This document shows positions 44,735 to 55,689 of a stretch of 64,000 bases of DNA, piece by piece. Within the stretch, counting starts at the first letter, position 1, and each line of letters opens with the position of its first letter. The stretch lies in NCBI GenBank assembly GCA_951217055.1, contig OX578277.1:57408173-57472172 (forward strand), in the 5' to 3' direction. This stretch comes from Gerris lacustris. Lineage: Eukaryota > Arthropoda > Insecta > Hemiptera > Gerridae. The notes below the pieces were generated by a model. The model was not told the origin of the DNA. It saw only the letters and a list, made by a program, of their open reading frames with translations, and ran no database searches. The position numbers were made by a program, and so were the translations under genes.

Positions 44735-45425
44735 GCAGTCTGTCTGTATGTAACGATTACGTCTCCGACGATAACTTGAGTTAAAATTGAATGATTTGGT
44801 TGAAATTTTCTATTCGTGTTCCTGTCACTAATGTTCAGACTATGTTCATTGGATAGCGTGATCCGTCCAAGAGTAAGCACGCAACGCTCGCGTAAACGAG
44901 AGGTTCAAATGTAAAATTGGAATTTCAGGACGGGAAAAGATTCTATCATCACCTATTTGATGAGACGAACATTTTATTTTATTTATTTTTTTTTTTTGTA
45001 AAACCAACAGTGAAGTGATAAGGACCTTTAAAGCTATTAAAGCATACCTAAACGTAAAATAGAGAAAACAACGTTTGTACCAATATCTTACGTTCTAACG
45101 TAACGATATAAATAAAACGTTATATACATCGTCTAAACTACAATTGAAACGCATGTAATATTTCAACTAGAAACAAGTAGAAGTGTAGTGAAGTGATACA
45201 TATTATAATAGTTGAAATGAAAATGGGCGAAACATGTAAGTTAAGAAATATGTAGAAATGTACCCTTCTCCCCCACTTCACGGCTCTCTAATACAATCAT
45301 CCGCTTTAACTATCAACTCATCATGATTAACTATTCTCATAATATCGAATATTTATTGCATTACGCTCGCTTCCATGATAGAGCCAAGCGATACCTTGCT
45401 TTATATAAATATTAGAATTCAGCAT
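44735..45425 (+). repeat. Family A repeat, sense
   Basis: 'gtctccgacgataacttgag', 'aacgctcgcgtaaacgag', 'atcttacgttctaacgtaac', 'cccttctcccccacttcac' and 'acgctcgcttccatgataga' follow the order of the 1775-2375 copy. Confidence 0.75.
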
Positions 45426-45509
45426 TCAAGACATCATTGATAATAATTAGCTACCTTATTTTAATTTATTTACCTTAGTTTATCCATAAAAAAAAAAAAA
45501 AAAATAGTG

Positions 45510-46620
45510 TGGTGTCCTACACCAGGTAGGAACGAAGTTCCTTATATTTTTCATTAAATAAAAAATCACACTGCTAAGTACGATACGTTGCTAACTACTC
45601 GTTCCAATAAATATTTTTGACTCAATTAGAAAATTATTATTAGTAAAATTATTACATAAAACTTATTACAAAAATCCCTTGATCCGCTTATGAGCAATAT
45701 TATTTTATTACATCAATTTATAATTATATATTTACAGTTTTACTGGTTAATAATTTAACACAGTCGACACTGTCAATTTCTGACGATTCTCTTGGTGCAC
45801 TTTCCATTTTAAATAATATACGAATACTTTTCTCAATGATAGAAACAATAATTGGAAAAAAGCGTTGTTTTGTGGATAAATAGCGAGTTTGACAGGAAGA
45901 AGGAGTAAGAGAGAGAGAGAGTATAGTGAGAGAGAGATGGAAAGATAGAAGAGTTAAAATTGCGCACGAAATATTGGTGTGGGGGAAACACTCTACATTC
46001 TTAATATTCCACCTATATTATCTACAAACCTCATATTTCGGACATCAACTTTTAAAAATTGTAAAATATATCACGTCACTGTAAAAAAACTGCTGCTTGT
46101 ATCAGGTTGAAATTATACATGCCTGTTTCAATTGTACTTTAGACGATGTGTATGAAGTTTTATTAAAATCGTTTCGTTGGAACATAATATATTGGTAAAA
46201 ACGTTGTTTTCTTTATTTAAATCGTTTAGGTCCGCTTTAATAAATTTAGCGATCTTTATCACCTCACAGCAGAGTTGGTGTTCGTTTTACTAAAAAAAAA
46301 ATTTATAAAAGTTGTTTGTCTCATTAAATAGATAAAGTTGGAATTTTTCCCGTCCTAAAATTCCAATTTTAAATTTAAAGCTTACGTTTACGCGAGCGAT
46401 GCGCGTGAACGCTTGGGCGGATAACGTTGTCCAACGAACCTATCCTGGGCATTGGTAAAATGAACATGTGTACCAAATTTCAACTAAGTCGGTCAACTTT
46501 TACACAAGTTATCGTCATCCGTAGATTTCGTGACGCTTTTTGCGTGACGGTGATTTTGGTCGTTTTTTCGGACTCACTCCCGGGCTCCAGAACGTGCCAT
46601 AAGGAACTTCGTTCCAACAA
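45510..46620 (-). repeat. Family A repeat, long subtype, antisense, with matching end palindromes
   Basis: The palindrome GGAACGAAGTTCC at 45529-45541 and its equivalent GGAACTTCGTTCC near 46603 mark the two ends. Between them are reversed family A blocks plus an A/G-rich stretch ('gagagagagag', about 45910). Outside the left palindrome 'ggtgtcctacacc' forms another hairpin. The sense copy at 54043-54810 has the same two terminal palindromes. Confidence 0.7.
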
Positions 46621-46733
46621 ACCTTATCTGATGATATTTATTTCTGACGATTGTAAAATAGAAATAAACAATTATTGTTGGTTTAGTTATGGTATGCTGT
46701 GGTTTAAGAACTTAAATTTAACTAAAACATGTT

Positions 46734-46907
46734 CAGTGGCGTAACTATGGGCCCGCATTGCGGGAGGGCCCCCCACCGCCAGGGGGCCCCCAAATCAACG
46801 ACGAGGGGGGCTCCCAGTTCTAAACGAAAGAGTTTTTTGTTTGATTTTTTTGTTTGCTCATCAATTTTGTTTGGCGAGGGGCCCCCAATGCACTAGCTAC
46901 GCCACTG
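46734..46907. mobile_element. hAT-type MITE, 174 bp
   Basis: The termini 'CAGTGGCGTAACTA' and 'TAGCTACGCCACTG' are inverted repeats. The flanks AACATGTT (46726-46733) and AATATGTT (46908-46915) are an 8-bp duplication with one difference. GC-rich 'gggggcccc' blocks lie inside both ends. It is too short to code. Confidence 0.85.
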
Positions 46908-48155
46908 AATATGTTAGGATAATTATTTTATTGCAATGTAAAAAATTAACGAATCAAGTTGCATAAATCTTCTAGAAAATCTCACCCATTAATGGCCTCT
47001 CCATAAAACCTGATGACCTCAAGTTTATTCTATACTTGGCCCCTTTTACTCTCTTTTGTACATGAGCCTGTGACGGTTTGGGCCTGCCAAGCAATAAGCA
47101 CTTTGCCTATTTCATTTTCCTTACCTTTAAGATGATTAGTATTACCAATTCCACACTAGCTAATAAGTAAATATTATTGCATACATTGATTCTTTTTATT
47201 CCTAAAAAGTAATACTCACTATTATAGTTGTACAACGTCATTGCTTGTCTCCAAGAGTTTTTTTGCCCAATTTTTATTTTTTTGTAGGATTTATTTTTAA
47301 AAGATTAATATTTACCTAGTCCAATCTATGTAGGTTGTGGCCATGGCTAAGATATCATTCATCAATATTGCCTGCAATCATTTTTTCTTACTAATCATGT
47401 CTCTATTCACCCAGACATGTTTATCAGACATCATAGGTTTAATTCATTATCCCAGAATTATTTTAATAATTTAAAAGCTACTTATTTTTTGATTAAAAAT
47501 CAAAATGGTTATAAACCACTGCTTTAAAAAATGCATTGTCTTACGTTTTTTGCTAGCTTGACGTCTTCGACATACACCACCGGCAAATCAAAAATAAAAA
47601 AATAAATAATCACTATTATAGTTTTACAACCTAAAAATGTATAGAAAGTAGTGCAGTTTTGCAAATTCAATAATTTATTGATTATCGGCTCTGAGGGAAA
47701 AAAAATCAACCATTTAGACTTTAGACGAAGTAGCATCACATTCCGAACAAAAAAATACTCCGTAGGAGGATACGAACTACTCCACCCTAGAATACTAAGT
47801 GGGTCGACGGAAATTCAACGCTTCTAAAGAGCTATTGTGTACACCGACAGTAATGAGAAACGAAAATTGGCACGTAAAGGAGGAAGGGAGAGGGAAACCT
47901 TCCTTCCTCTCAAGACTTTAGGGTTTACTTTTTTGTCGCTTGATTTATTGAAGCGAGCAAAGAGCTCGCTTCAACGTAGTTTTTATAACCTTGCTTTCCT
48001 ACGTTGAAAACTATTTTTGTATCCTTGTTTACAATGCTTTGAATGTCCTGACTTCTATTTTTTCTATTTGTTCTTTTTAGAGCTTTAAATTTCTTAGCAA
48101 CCAGAGCCTGTGGTCCATGGGTCATAACATAAACCCGACCCTGTCCTACAATATC
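46908..48155. other. Non-coding stretch, one small perfect hairpin
   Basis: 'gaagcgagc' (47950-47958) pairs with 'gctcgcttc' (47964-47972). The minus frame at 47925-48125 starts with ATG and has plain amino-acid content (66 residues, basic) but no recognised domain, so it is not called as a gene. Confidence 0.4.
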
Positions 48156-48245
48156 AATCTATATTTGTTTGAGCAAAGGGAGCGGAGCGTTGATGGAGGT
48201 CATCTTAATAAATACAAAGAAACAGTCTCTCCACGGAAGATTTTT

Positions 48246-48292
48246 TATTTATCAAAGCAGCTTTTGGCTTTTATAAAGCTCATCAGTGCCTA
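48246..48292 (-). ncRNA. Degenerate hammerhead-like motif in the Penelope 3' region
   Basis: On the minus strand CTGATGA (48286-48280) is followed by a perfect 5-bp stem GCTTT/AAAGC with a 3-base loop (48279-48267). Next is C-AAAA, where a hammerhead would have GAAA. Penelope-like elements are known to carry hammerhead ribozymes. One core base differs, so activity is doubtful. Confidence 0.35.
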
Positions 48293-48608
48293 AGAACAAA
48301 CACTAAGTGTTAAAACTTACTTATATACTGATATTAAAAGAACACAAGTAAAAACTAATAACAAAATTAAGAGATAAATCTAAAATAAGCTAAATAAACA
48401 ATAAGCTAAGAGTGAACAAGAAATTAATTAAGACAATAATAAATCAAAAACGAGTTAAAAAAATAACCAATCACTAAACAATTAAGAAAACTAAGTCAGA
48501 AATTACAACAAAATAACTAAAAGACACTACTATACCAATAATATAAGTTTAAAAAAAGAAAAATAAATAAATAAATAAAAAAAAATCGGTCCGAGACAAC
48601 TCAGACAA

Positions 48609-49212
48609 ACTTTCTCATATATGAGTTTATAATTACTTAGCCCAGTGTTTCCATTTATTAGTTTTCAAATGTACATTTAAATATTATTGAACATCAAAAT
48701 TTATCATAAAAATAACTTCTCCTGGTCGGGGAATCGAACCCGGGCTCTCTCCGTCCGCGTTTTAAGCTAATATCTCAGGAACTAGATTTTTCCCGGGAAA
48801 ACGGCTTATATCATTGGATTTGTATTCAAATGGACTACATTTTAGAATTTTTTAATCAAAATCGTCGGAACCGTTTTCGAGAAATAATTTTTTTTCATGT
48901 TTTTTCAGAGTTTTTGGGGGGTAGCGCCCCCAAATTTAGAGCTAAAATTCATTTCTCGATTTCGCCTCGGGGTATGATTTTTCTGAACATGTATGCCAAA
49001 TTTCGTCAAATTCGGCCCAGTAGTTTGGGCTCCAGGCGTCTGCACAGACGACAGACAGACGACAGACAGACGACAGACGACAGACGACAGACAGACATTT
49101 TTTAAAAACCACTTTTTTGGACTCAGGGGACCTCAAAACGTGTAAATCCATCAAAATCTCAAAATCGAATTTTCGCGCCATCACAATACTTTCTCTTTAT
49201 ATGAGAAAGTAA
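48609..49212 (-). repeat. Family D element, most complete copy, nested in the Penelope element
   Basis: The ends 'actttctcatatatgag' and 'ctctttatatgagaaagt' are inverted and nearly palindromic. The minus strand reads 'gtattgtgatggcgcgaaaa', 'gatggatttacacgttttga', 'ggtcccctgagtccaaaaaa', a CTGT/CGTC tandem stretch (complement of 49035-49097), 'cgaggcgaaatcgagaaat' and 'ttcccgggaaaaatct', then a tRNA-like 3' half. Diverged relatives lie at 15165 and 35895. Confidence 0.65.
48718..48762 (-). repeat. tRNA 3'-half-like segment with B box
   Basis: The minus strand reads GGTTCGATTCC (T loop/B box) flanked by 'gagcccg' and 'ccgaccagg', as in the T arm and acceptor end of a tRNA. No D arm is found upstream on that strand, so it is a tRNA-derived relic at the edge of family D. 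Confidence 0.5.
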
Positions 49213-49270
49213 AAAGAAAAAAAAGTTGAGCTAAAATTAAATGATAAGAAAAAGAAAGCTAAAAATTCAG

Positions 49271-49733
49271 TCAAAGAAATAAAGAAATAAAGAAAGAGCA
49301 TACCTTTTTCGATAGAACTAGAGATACATTATTATAAATAGAAACATGTAGAGGGAGAATCATACGATGTCGGAGACTGACGTAAGACATCTTTGTGGAC
49401 GCTCTAGCCAGGGTTGTTACCAAAGAGGAAGCTTCTTCCCACTCATTAAGATTTTTATCCCCCGCTCTGCATTGACTTCTGATAATCTCTTCTGATAAGT
49501 TCTTCAGTGAGTTGAGCCTGCGTCCTTTCTTGGCAAAATGGAGGAACCCGATTTTATGCTGAGCTCGCACGTGATTAAGTTCAATGAGAATGAGATGCTG
49601 GTTAAATCTGCTGGTAGGACGTTGTAGGTGTTCCCTCGCTCTTGTTTTGAAATTGCGGCCCGTTTGTCCTACATATTCATTGTTGCAGTCCCCACAAAAA
49701 TCTTCCGTAAAGAGACTGTTTCTTTGTATTTTT
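49271..49733 (-). pseudogene. Penelope-like GIY-YIG endonuclease remnant
   Basis: The minus frame is open from about 49733 to 49271. Near its start it has DFCGDCNNEYVGQTGRNF, whose EYVGQTG matches the second half of the GIY-YIG signature. KTRAREHLQR supplies the conserved Arg and Glu-His expected next. The continuation (RFNQHLILIELNHVR, KIGFLHFAKKGRRLNSLENL-like, IIRSQ) fits the C-terminal end of Penelope proteins. The reverse transcriptase part that should precede it is absent and no proper start codon exists. The preserved frame suggests recent truncation at insertion. Confidence 0.7.
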
Positions 49734-49747
49734 TAATCTATATTTGT

Positions 49748-50047
49748 GTTCCATAAACCCCTTTGGATGCTATATGAATGCCACAAACCTTCCAATCAGA
49801 CAAATTCCACAGATTCTTGAAAATAAAAATACAATTAAAAAAAATAAATTGATCTAGAATAACTTGTAATGATTTTATTACCAAAATCAAATTGACTTAA
49901 TTAACTATTTGCAAATGGGAATATCCTAGTATATCTTTCATTGACTAATACATATTGCTCCGTTTATGTAAATTTATTCTGGCCCTCGTGTAATTCAGTA
50001 ATTGTATATTCTAGACTTTTAAGTATAAACCAGTTCGTTTCTATGTC
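49748..50047. other. Non-coding stretch, nothing recognised
   Basis: No supported feature between the Penelope duplication and the next MITE. Confidence 0.45.
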
Positions 50048-50050
50048 TTA

Positions 50051-50267
50051 AGCCCCGTTTCCATTACTACAAATTTGTCCCGCAACATGTTGCCGGCACA
50101 AGTGCCAGGAGTTTGTTGAAATGGAAACAGTCTGCAACATGTTGCGGGGCTAGAGCAAGTTGCTAAAACAAGTTGCGGAGGCTAAAGCCTGAAATATGTC
50201 CCGCAACATGTGCCGGGGACATGTTGCGGGACATGTGCCTGCAACTTGTTAGAATGGAAACGAGGCT
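50051..50267. mobile_element. MITE with TTA duplication and internal GCAACATGTTGC palindromes
   Basis: The ends 'AGCCCCGTTTCCATT' and 'AATGGAAACGAGGCT' are inverted repeats between TTA trinucleotides (50048-50050, 50268-50270), consistent with a PIF/Harbinger-like 3-bp duplication. The inside holds several 'gcaacatgttgc'-type palindromes. No coding capacity. Confidence 0.7.
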
Positions 50268-50270
50268 TTA

Positions 50271-51195
50271 GGTGTTGTTAGTTTTTTACCTACGTCCCTT
50301 AAAAATAGTCAAAACCAGCCTAGGGCTTTTTGGGCTTTATTTATATTATACTCATGAAACAAGTCGTCCAAAGAATGTGGGTAGAAGCAATATACTACTT
50401 TAATTGATAGATAATGTTTGTATATTTTATTATTATACTTCGAAAAATTTAATAATCGACAGCAGGTGGCTCTTAGAAAAAGATTGGGTGGAGGGACTTT
50501 TAGTAAGAAGAAGAATATGGAATTATTATTTGCATCTTCTTGTGGTTTTATGTAGTTTAAATTTTACTAAACTTATTCAGAATTTAACATTATGTTTTAA
50601 TAGCTGGCAAAATTACGAATAGAAATGTCTGCATTACTTTATTCCTTCTTTTGTGAGAAACCGTGAAAAGTGACACTTACGTTCTGTTGTGTTCTGTCGA
50701 AGGACACACTTGACCGAATTTTTAGGTAATTAATTTTGCAGTGCAGTAAAGTGCGTCCTCATTTGTGTTGTGTTTTATAATTCGTCCTTTTTTTTAAAAA
50801 AGATCTCTTATGAAAAATACTTTTTAAAATAGGACAAAGTATTTTTCTTACATTATGCTTTTTATAACTTTAAGCAACAAATTTAGTGTTATTTGTCACT
50901 TTCCTGTTTTTAAAAGTTAGATTAAATTGTGTTATGAGATGTGTTCTATCTATTGTCTTTAGAGCTTATAACTATCACTAACTACATTTGGTATAATCTT
51001 TGAACTTACTTATTCGATTGCTCTTTTACCTTAAAACTATCGAAGAAGATTGTTGACTAAGATACCTATAGAAACTTCTGCTTTGTTCAAAGACAGACCA
51101 CGATAACTTTTACATTACCTCTAAGTTAATAAACACCATTGATAACATTAAATTAATGATTCTTATTGGTAAGTAGGGTCTAAAAGGAAAAAATT
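50271..51195. other. AT-rich stretch, nothing recognised
   Basis: The short frame at 50404-50622 lacks any recognisable content. No repeats were matched within the window. Confidence 0.45.
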
Positions 51196-51202
51196 AGAAG
51201 CT

Positions 51203-51250
51203 CACTTTTGCGATATTTCGACCCCTCTTTGGGTCATCTTCAGGCTGACT
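51203..51250 (-). ncRNA. Hammerhead-like stem-loop of Penelope type, candidate
   Basis: On the minus strand CTGAAGAT is followed by a GACCC/GGGTC stem (plus 51220-51224 with 51231-51235) and GAAA (plus 51216-51219), then 'tatcg'. The layout, a C(T)GA-A-TG box, one stem, then GAAA, resembles ribozyme-derived motifs at Penelope ends. The canonical CTGATGA core is altered and no protein remnant is nearby. Confidence 0.3.
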
Positions 51251-51539
51251 AGAAGATTACTATTTCATCCTTTAGTTTTTAAATTAAATTTTCTCTAACC
51301 TAGGTGGCTATTGTCAATTGTTTTGATAAGTTTCCTTAAAATTCCATAGATATCCTATGATTGTCAGTACAAATATTTGTTACAAGTCTCCACTTATTAT
51401 TAAAAATACTAATTTAAAATTCCTAATTTTTCACCAAACCAACCTCTCAAGGCATGTCTTTGCTAATTTTTTGAATTAAATTAATGGAAGGCTAGCGTAG
51501 CGAGCTTCTTCCATTCAAAAATATAAACTCTGTCTTTCT

Positions 51540-53365
51540 GTCTGTGTGTCTTTTTATTATTACTGGTCTTATATTACTTTGCTTTGTAAGTTTCATCGCA
51601 CATTTCCGTTTCCCCAATTTTGAACCACTTCCCGTGATTCAATCTTCTTCAAATTTTGCACATAGATACAACTTAGGTGAAGAATACAGAAACCAAAAAT
51701 AAAAAAAAAAAAAAAAAAATGGCGTCAAATTTATTTGCTTTTTAAGTTTCATCGCACACCTATTACCCAAATTTTGAACCACTTACCGTCATTCAATGTT
51801 CCCCAAATTTTGCACATAGATACAACTAAGGTGAAGAATACATAAACCAAACAAACAAAAAATAAAAACAAAATGGCGTCAAATTTATTTGCTTTTTAAG
51901 TTTCATCGCACACCTATTACCCCAATTTTGAACCACTTACCGTCATTCAATCTTCCCCAAATTTTGCACATAGATACAACTAAGGTGAAGAATACATAAA
52001 CCAAACAAACAAAAAATAAAAACAAGATGGCGTCAAATTTATTTGCTTTTTAAGTTTCATCGCACACCTATTACCCCAATTTTGAACCACTTACCGTCAT
52101 TCAATCTTCCCCAAATTTTGCACATAGATACAACTAAGGTGAAGAATACATAAACCAAACAAACAAAAAAATAAAAACAAAATGGCGTCAAATTTATTTG
52201 CTTTTTAAGTTTCATCGCACACCTATTACCCCAATTTTGAACCACTTACCGTCTTTCAATCTTCCCCAAATTTTGCACACATATATTACTAAGGTGAAGT
52301 ATACAGAAACCAAAAAAAAAAAGGTTAAAAGTCAGACCAGTTTTGAAAAATGGCATTTTTATATGAATAATTATTACTGGTCTTATATGACTTTGCTTTG
52401 TAAGTTTCATCGCACATTTTCGTTTCCCCAATTTTGAACCACTTCCCGTGATTCAATCTTCCCCAAATTTTGTACATAGATACAACTAAGGTGAAGAATA
52501 AAGAAAACCAAAATAAAAAAAATGGCGACAAATTTATTTGTTTTTTAAGTTTCATCGCACACCTATTACCCTAATTTAGAACCACTTACCGTGATTCAAT
52601 CTTCCCCAAATTTTGTACATAGATACAACTAAGGTGAAGAATATAGAAAACCAAAATTAAAAAAAAAATTAAAAAAATGGCGACAAATTTATTTGCTTTC
52701 TAAGTTTCATCGCACACCTATTAGCCCAATTTTGAACCACTTACCGTGATTCAATCTTCCCCAAATTTTGTACATAGATACAACTAAGGGGATGAATATA
52801 GAAACCAAAAAAAAAAAAAAAAAAAAAAATGGCGACAAATTTATTTGCTTTTTAAGTTTCATCGCACACCTATTACCCCAATTTTGAACCACTTACCGTG
52901 ATTCAATCTTCCCCAAATTTTGTACATAGATACGACTAAAGTGAAGAATACAGAAACCAAAAAAAATTAATAAATAAATAAAGTTGAAAATAAGACCAGT
53001 TTTGAAAAATTGCATTTTTATATTAATTATTATTACTGGTCTTATATTACTTTGCATTGTAAGTTTCATAACACATTTCCGCTTCCCCAATTTTGAACCA
53101 CTTCCTATGATTCAATCTTCCCCAAATTTTGCACATAGATACAACTAAGGTGAAAAAAAAAAAAAAAATGGCGTCAAATTTATTTGCATTTTAAGTTTCA
53201 TCGCCCACCTATTACCCCAATTTTGAACCAATTACTGCCATTCAAACTACCCCAAATTTTGCACATAGATATAACTAAGGTGAAGAATACAGAAAAAAAA
53301 AAAAAAAAAAAAAAGTTGAAAATAAGACCAGTTTTGAAAAATGGCATTTTTATATAAATTATTTT
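51540..53365. repeat. Satellite-like array, 11 units of about 150 bp with higher-order structure
   Basis: 'aagtttcatcgcacacct' or a close variant recurs at 51588, 51744, 51898, 52052, 52207, 52402, 52547, 52702, 52854, 53061 and 53193. Spacing is mostly 152-156 bp. A-type units (51588, 52402, 53061) are preceded by 'ctggtcttatattactttgc'. B-type units are preceded by 'tggcgtcaaatttatttgc' (or 'tggcgacaaat'). A spacer ('aagaccagttttgaaaaatg') closes each group. Group composition is A+4B, A+3B, A+1B. Every unit holds 'ccccaaattttg' and 'acatagatacaactaaggtg'. Confidence 0.92.
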
Positions 53366-53720
53366 ATTAACGTTTACGCGCGCGATGATAGCTTGAGTGA
53401 TAATGACGGATTTAATTGACAATTGGTTTAAATGTTTCTTTTAAACCAATGCTGAGGCTAAGTTCGTTGAATAGCGGTTATAGTCCAAGCTTTTGCTCGC
53501 ATGAAGATAAGCTTCAAATTTGAATTTTAAGACTTAGGGGAAACGATTCTACCTTCATCTATTCGATAAGGCAAACTTTTTTTTTAGTATAACAAACCAG
53601 GATGACACAAGGAAGTGTTAAAGAAATAAATTATTTATATCGGATCTAAAGTCTTAAAAAGAGGGAATCATGGTTTACTAATATCATACGTCCTAAAGTT
53701 AAATTGAAAGAGGCATGTAC
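53366..53720 (+). repeat. Family A-related fragment, diverged
   Basis: 'cgatgatagcttgagtgata', 'tctaccttcatctattcgat' and 'atcatacgtcctaa' are diverged family A blocks following the satellite array directly. Confidence 0.5.
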
Positions 53721-54042
53721 GAGTAAAATGTTTACTTGGTACAGGCAGACGTTTATGTGTAGAGATGTGATTCCTTTTAATACTAGTTAAATTGAGCTTG
53801 GGCCATGTGGGTTAATGATCCACACATGCGGTATTCAGGTTTTGCCCCTCCCGAATATTCGGCATTTGGTCTTTCCCATCTCGAATTTACGTGTTGAAAA
53901 TTAAACAGTGTCTGAATAATTTTACTATGAGACATGAATGAAACAAATTACAAATATAGCTTAAATATGAGTATTCATTAAAAAATGTATTACAAAATAA
54001 TATTAAGTCGTTTGAATGTAATATTTTGTGACATTCTTCTGT

Positions 54043-54186
54043 TTTTGGAACGAAGTTCCTTATGGCACGTTACGGCGTCTGGAGGATCCGAAAAAAAACC
54101 ACCGTCACGAAATCGACCGATGACGATAACTTGAGTAAAAGATGACCGATTTAGTTGAAATTTGCTACATATTATGTTCAAATGCA

Positions 54187-54229
<43 letters not shown>

Positions 54230-54810
54230 TAAAATCGACTCCGACACCACTATGAAGTTTTAAAGATCGCTAAATTTATTAAAGCGGTCCTAAACGTTTA
54301 AAAAAGAGAAAACAAGGTTTTTACCGATATCTTACGTTCTAACTTAAAGATTTTAATAAAACTTCATACGCATCGTCTAAAGTTATATTGAAACAGGCAT
54401 GTAAAATTTCAACCTGATATAAGCAGAAGTTTTTGTGTTGTAAAGTGATATATTTTATAATAATTTTAATGTAGTATGCCGGGACAAGAGTATTAGAGAA
54501 CAGTCCTGTTCCCTCACTCTACTACAATAATCTTCTTTAACTATCAACTAATCATGATTAATTTATTTTCTCAATATTAAATACATATTTATTGCAAGAC
54601 GCTCGCTTCAATGATAAAAGAATGTTTTTCTTTGGGTTTTGCCTTAACTCCGATAAGTACAAATAGTTAGTTACTTTTAATTTTGTCTCTTTATAAATAA
54701 CGCAGCCATGTATATGTAGTTAGCATCGTATACTTAGCAGTGTGATTTTATAATTTATATTTTATGAAAAACGTAAGGAACTTCGTTCCTACCGGGTATC
54801 CCGCTACAGC
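54043..54810 (+). repeat. Family A repeat, long subtype, sense, with matching end palindromes
   Basis: GGAACGAAGTTCC at 54049-54061 and GGAACTTCGTTCC near 54778 bound the copy. In between are 'cgatgacgataacttgagta', a T-run of about 37 bases, 'gatcgctaaatttattaaag', 'atcttacgttctaac', 'acaggcatgtaaaatttc' and 'gacgctcgcttcaatgata'. The end 'taccgggtatcccgctaca' recalls Helitron-like hairpin ends but has no CTRR at a defined limit. Confidence 0.7.
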
Positions 54811-55688
54811 TGCACTGAATGAATTGAATGAATTTTATTTTTGGTAAAATTATTGAAGGGTTGCAATTTTACCTAATTTATAGCTAAGATACATAATTCT
54901 GTTATAGCTTATGGTGCTATTTTAAACTTTTTATATTATGATATTCGAGATATAATAATAGACATTGTATGTTGAAGGGCTTTTAAGCTACATTGATTTT
55001 AACTTAATTAAACTACAGCAATAATTTAACCTCAACTTAGGATTGGAGTTAATCTAATTATGGATTGATATTCACATTATGGAAAAGAGTTGATTGTTGG
55101 AATAAGTGTTATTGTGAGTGTACTTCAGGATTTTACTTACCATTCTTTTTATGAATGTTGTCATTCATTAGTGGTAAGGCGGACCTCATTTATGTTTTCT
55201 GACTGGGAATCGAATCCATGAATTAAATTGTTTGGATTTAAAAGGTAAAGATTGCAGAGGTTTCTTTTACTTACTGAAAATTTAATACAAAAATTACTTG
55301 TACTTACTGATTTTTGCATCAAGTTTCAATCTCTCTATAGCTTACAAATTGTGGGAGTTATGCGTGACAAATAAGAAAAATATTATTATAGGTCTAAATT
55401 TAACATTATAACAGGTTAACATTATTTATAGGGCTTTATTTATATAGCCCAATGACATTAACTAATTTCAACAAAATGAATGTTTTTGAGAGCCAGAGAG
55501 AGCCAACCTCAAAAGTGTGTTCTTAATTGCTCGTTCACTCCCTTTTGAACTATTTCTGAAATTTTCTGTGAAAAAAAATATAATAATTATATCTTCGTAT
55601 ATTAAAATTAGTAGTAAGAACCGTAAGAAACAATTTATACAAATATATTTGGATAAACACCAAATGCTTACAAGTAAATGGCACTGTA
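54811..55688. other. Non-coding stretch, nothing firm
   Basis: A tRNA-like 'gggaatcgaatcc' B-box complement lies at 55205, but without further tRNA structure. No gene is recognised. Confidence 0.4.
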
Positions 55689-55689
55689 G

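Larger units (their letters stand above)
48169..49734 (-). mobile_element. Penelope-like element, truncated, with 13-bp target duplication
   Basis: The direct repeat AATCTATATTTGT at 48156-48168 and 49735-49747 flanks the insertion. Read on the minus strand, it opens with a roughly 33-base block that is the reverse complement of its own 3' region ('caaagaaacagtctct' at 48221 versus its complement near 49715). It then encodes a GIY-YIG-like domain and has an A-rich 3' region, interrupted by a family D insertion at 48609-49212. GIY-YIG plus terminal repeats in odd orientation is typical of Penelope-like elements. The reverse transcriptase is missing. Confidence 0.75.

Noticed and set aside
47925..48125. 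66-codon minus-strand frame with an ATG and ordinary composition
   Set aside because: No recognised domain, no neighbouring exon or transcript signal; left as unproven.
51540..53365. Regularly spaced repeats that might suggest a CRISPR array
   Set aside because: Units are ~150 bp and repeated over their full length, without short conserved repeats separating unique spacers. The context is eukaryotic.
55195..55235. B-box complement 'gggaatcgaatcc'
   Set aside because: Isolated match without other tRNA features.
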